A stretch of 6,502 bases of DNA, taken from Bacillota bacterium (GTDB lineage: Bacteria > Bacillota > DTU025). Position numbers and translations under genes: made by a program. The notes under the pieces were generated by a model. That model saw only the letters and a program-made list of their open reading frames with translations, had not been told where the DNA came from and searched no databases. Positions within the stretch are counted from its first letter, which is position 1. Each line of letters opens with the position of its first letter. The DNA is taken from positions 1 to 6,502 of the forward strand of contig DMOT01000219.1 in NCBI GenBank assembly GCA_003456765.1, written 5' to 3'. Below, piece after piece: positions 5,540 to 6,502 of the stretch.

Positions 5540-6502
5540 TTGGAGACCGATTGTCCATTGGCCCACATTGTCACATCGAAGCCCAGAGCTATTCTCCTCG
5601 CTATTCTTAGCATTTCCTGCCTGTTTGCGTTCGCGGGCAGAGCACAGGCAGGAGCGACAGCAGCGCCCGGATCATCTGCTCCCTACCTCATCATCCACTT
5701 GGATGCCATCCCTTCAAAGCTCTTCTTCGAAGAATACGACGCAGGCCAGCTGCCCAATATCAAAGCCGCATTTGAAGACGGCAAGATTGTGCGACATGCA
5801 GTCTCGCCCTTCTTCCCCGGAACGGAGATGCTATACCCCAGGCTCAAGAATGGGCTCGACGTGGAGGCGCAGATGCCCATCACATGGGAGATGTATGATC
5901 GGGAATCGGGCGAAACGACTTCGCACATTCAGACGATACTCAAGCTCTTCTCCTACTTGCCCCGGTATTCACTTACGCAGATCATCCACAGTGTGCCGGG
6001 AATGGACCTTCTTGCAGGCTGCGCTCTGCTGAATACGCCTCGAATGCTTGACGAATACAGCATTGTCGAGTTCTTCTGGTTCATCACCGATGCTTACGGC
6101 CATGTGTTCGGCGAGGAATCCCAGAAGGAAAGCATAGTAATACTTGACGATTTCTTCGGGCTTCTCCTGAGGCAACTGGGTTCGAAGCCTGTCAACCTGG
6201 TTCTCTATGCAGACCATGGCATGTCGATGTTCGAGCGAGATTATGATGCTGAGGCAGCCATGTCTGAGATAGCAGGCGATAATGTGGAGTTCCTGTACTA
6301 CCCCAATTTACATCTCCGAGATCCGTCCCTGGCCCAGGCCACAGCAGAAAGACTGGCCGCAAGAGATGAGCTTGATTTTGCCTTCTACCGCGCAGATGAA
6401 TCGCTCATAGTCGGCGTGCACAAGAACGGCCGGGTCATGTTCAGATCCGAGGGCGGCTCGATCTCTTATTCATGCAACGGGCCCGATCCCTTCGGGTATT
6501 TT
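5540..6502 (+). CDS. Exported alkaline-phosphatase-superfamily (type I phosphodiesterase-like) protein, C-terminus outside window
   Basis: The open frame gives 321 residues from a TTG start to the right edge. Residues 1-37 are a signal peptide: SKPR before the hydrophobic stretch AILLAILSISCLFAFAG, and a likely AQA cleavage site before Gly38. The mature protein shows the ordered metal-site motifs of the superfamily. These are LIIHLDAIP with Asp55, PGTEMLYP with Thr95 at the nucleophile position, DAYGHVFG with Asp184 and His188, and YADHGM with Asp225 and His226. These residues usually bind two divalent metals (often zinc) and hydrolyse phosphate mono- or diesters, or transfer phospho-groups. 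The last metal-ligand histidine is expected further on and is not visible. The substrate cannot be told from sequence; lipid, nucleotide or cell-envelope phosphoesters are possible. It is transcribed divergently from the CDF exporter. An alternative TTG start at 5558 would shorten the signal peptide. Confidence 0.85.
   Translation, partial: METDCPLAHIVTSKPRAILLAILSISCLFAFAGRAQAGATAAPGSSAPYLIIHLDAIPSKLFFEEYDAGQLPNIKAAFEDGKIVRHAVSPFFPGTEMLYPRLKNGLDVEAQMPITWEMYDRESGETTSHIQTILKLFSYLPRYSLTQIIHSVPGMDLLAGCALLNTPRMLDEYSIVEFFWFITDAYGHVFGEESQKESIVILDDFFGLLLRQLGSKPVNLVLYADHGMSMFERDYDAEAAMSEIAGDNVEFLYYPNLHLRDPSLAQATAERLAARDELDFAFYRADESLIVGVHKNGRVMFRSEGGSISYSCNGPDPFGYF

Noticed and set aside
5568..6032. 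Plus-strand 154-codon frame inside the phosphatase gene
   Set aside because: Out of frame with the metal-site motifs; the Arg/Ser-rich translation is typical of a shifted reading of a real gene.

Overview
The window is about 6.5 kb of bacterial DNA of moderate-to-high GC. It carries two complete genes and two genes cut by the window edges. Start codons include GTG and TTG, each with a purine-rich Shine-Dalgarno sequence (AAGGGG, GAGAGG, AAAGGA). Three of the four products have export signals and the fourth is a membrane transporter. The strong Shine-Dalgarno sites and the gene content would suit a Bacillota-like or other deep-branching anaerobe, but no rRNA or marker gene is present, so the lineage is only a guess.

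From left to right: positions 1-3220 (minus strand) hold the N-terminal 1073 residues of a large secreted alpha-2-macroglobulin-family protein with an intact CVEQ thioester motif; its C-terminus lies outside the window. Fifteen bases upstream on the same strand (3236-4000) is an AMMECR1-domain protein with an apparent signal peptide, which is unusual because AMMECR1 proteins are normally cytoplasmic. A 188-bp gap containing a perfect 10-bp GC-rich hairpin separates it from an upstream co-oriented gene (4189-5133) for a cation diffusion facilitator (CDF) metal exporter that retains all the expected metal ligands. Positions 5134-5539 are a divergent intergenic region. From 5540 to the right edge (plus strand) is the first 321 residues of an exported alkaline-phosphatase-superfamily (type I phosphodiesterase-like) metalloenzyme.

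The divergent region is the richest non-coding part. It has a sigma70-like promoter facing the CDF gene (TTGACT-17-TAGCAT), an extended -10 promoter facing the phosphatase gene, and a perfect 12-bp palindrome between them. The CDF leader is about 200 nt. It contains a 5'-terminal hairpin, a 14-bp hairpin nearer the start codon, and an 11-base complementarity that would compete with both, which is the layout of a switchable leader RNA.

The AMMECR1 and alpha-2-macroglobulin genes almost certainly form one transcription unit and plausibly act together outside the cytoplasm. Whether the CDF gene is read through into them is open. The phosphatase superfamily needs two divalent metal ions, commonly zinc, so a shared link to metal homeostasis with the divergent CDF gene is possible but unproven. 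The main candidate for something undescribed is the exported AMMECR1 / alpha-2-macroglobulin pair; the second is the CDF leader RNA.
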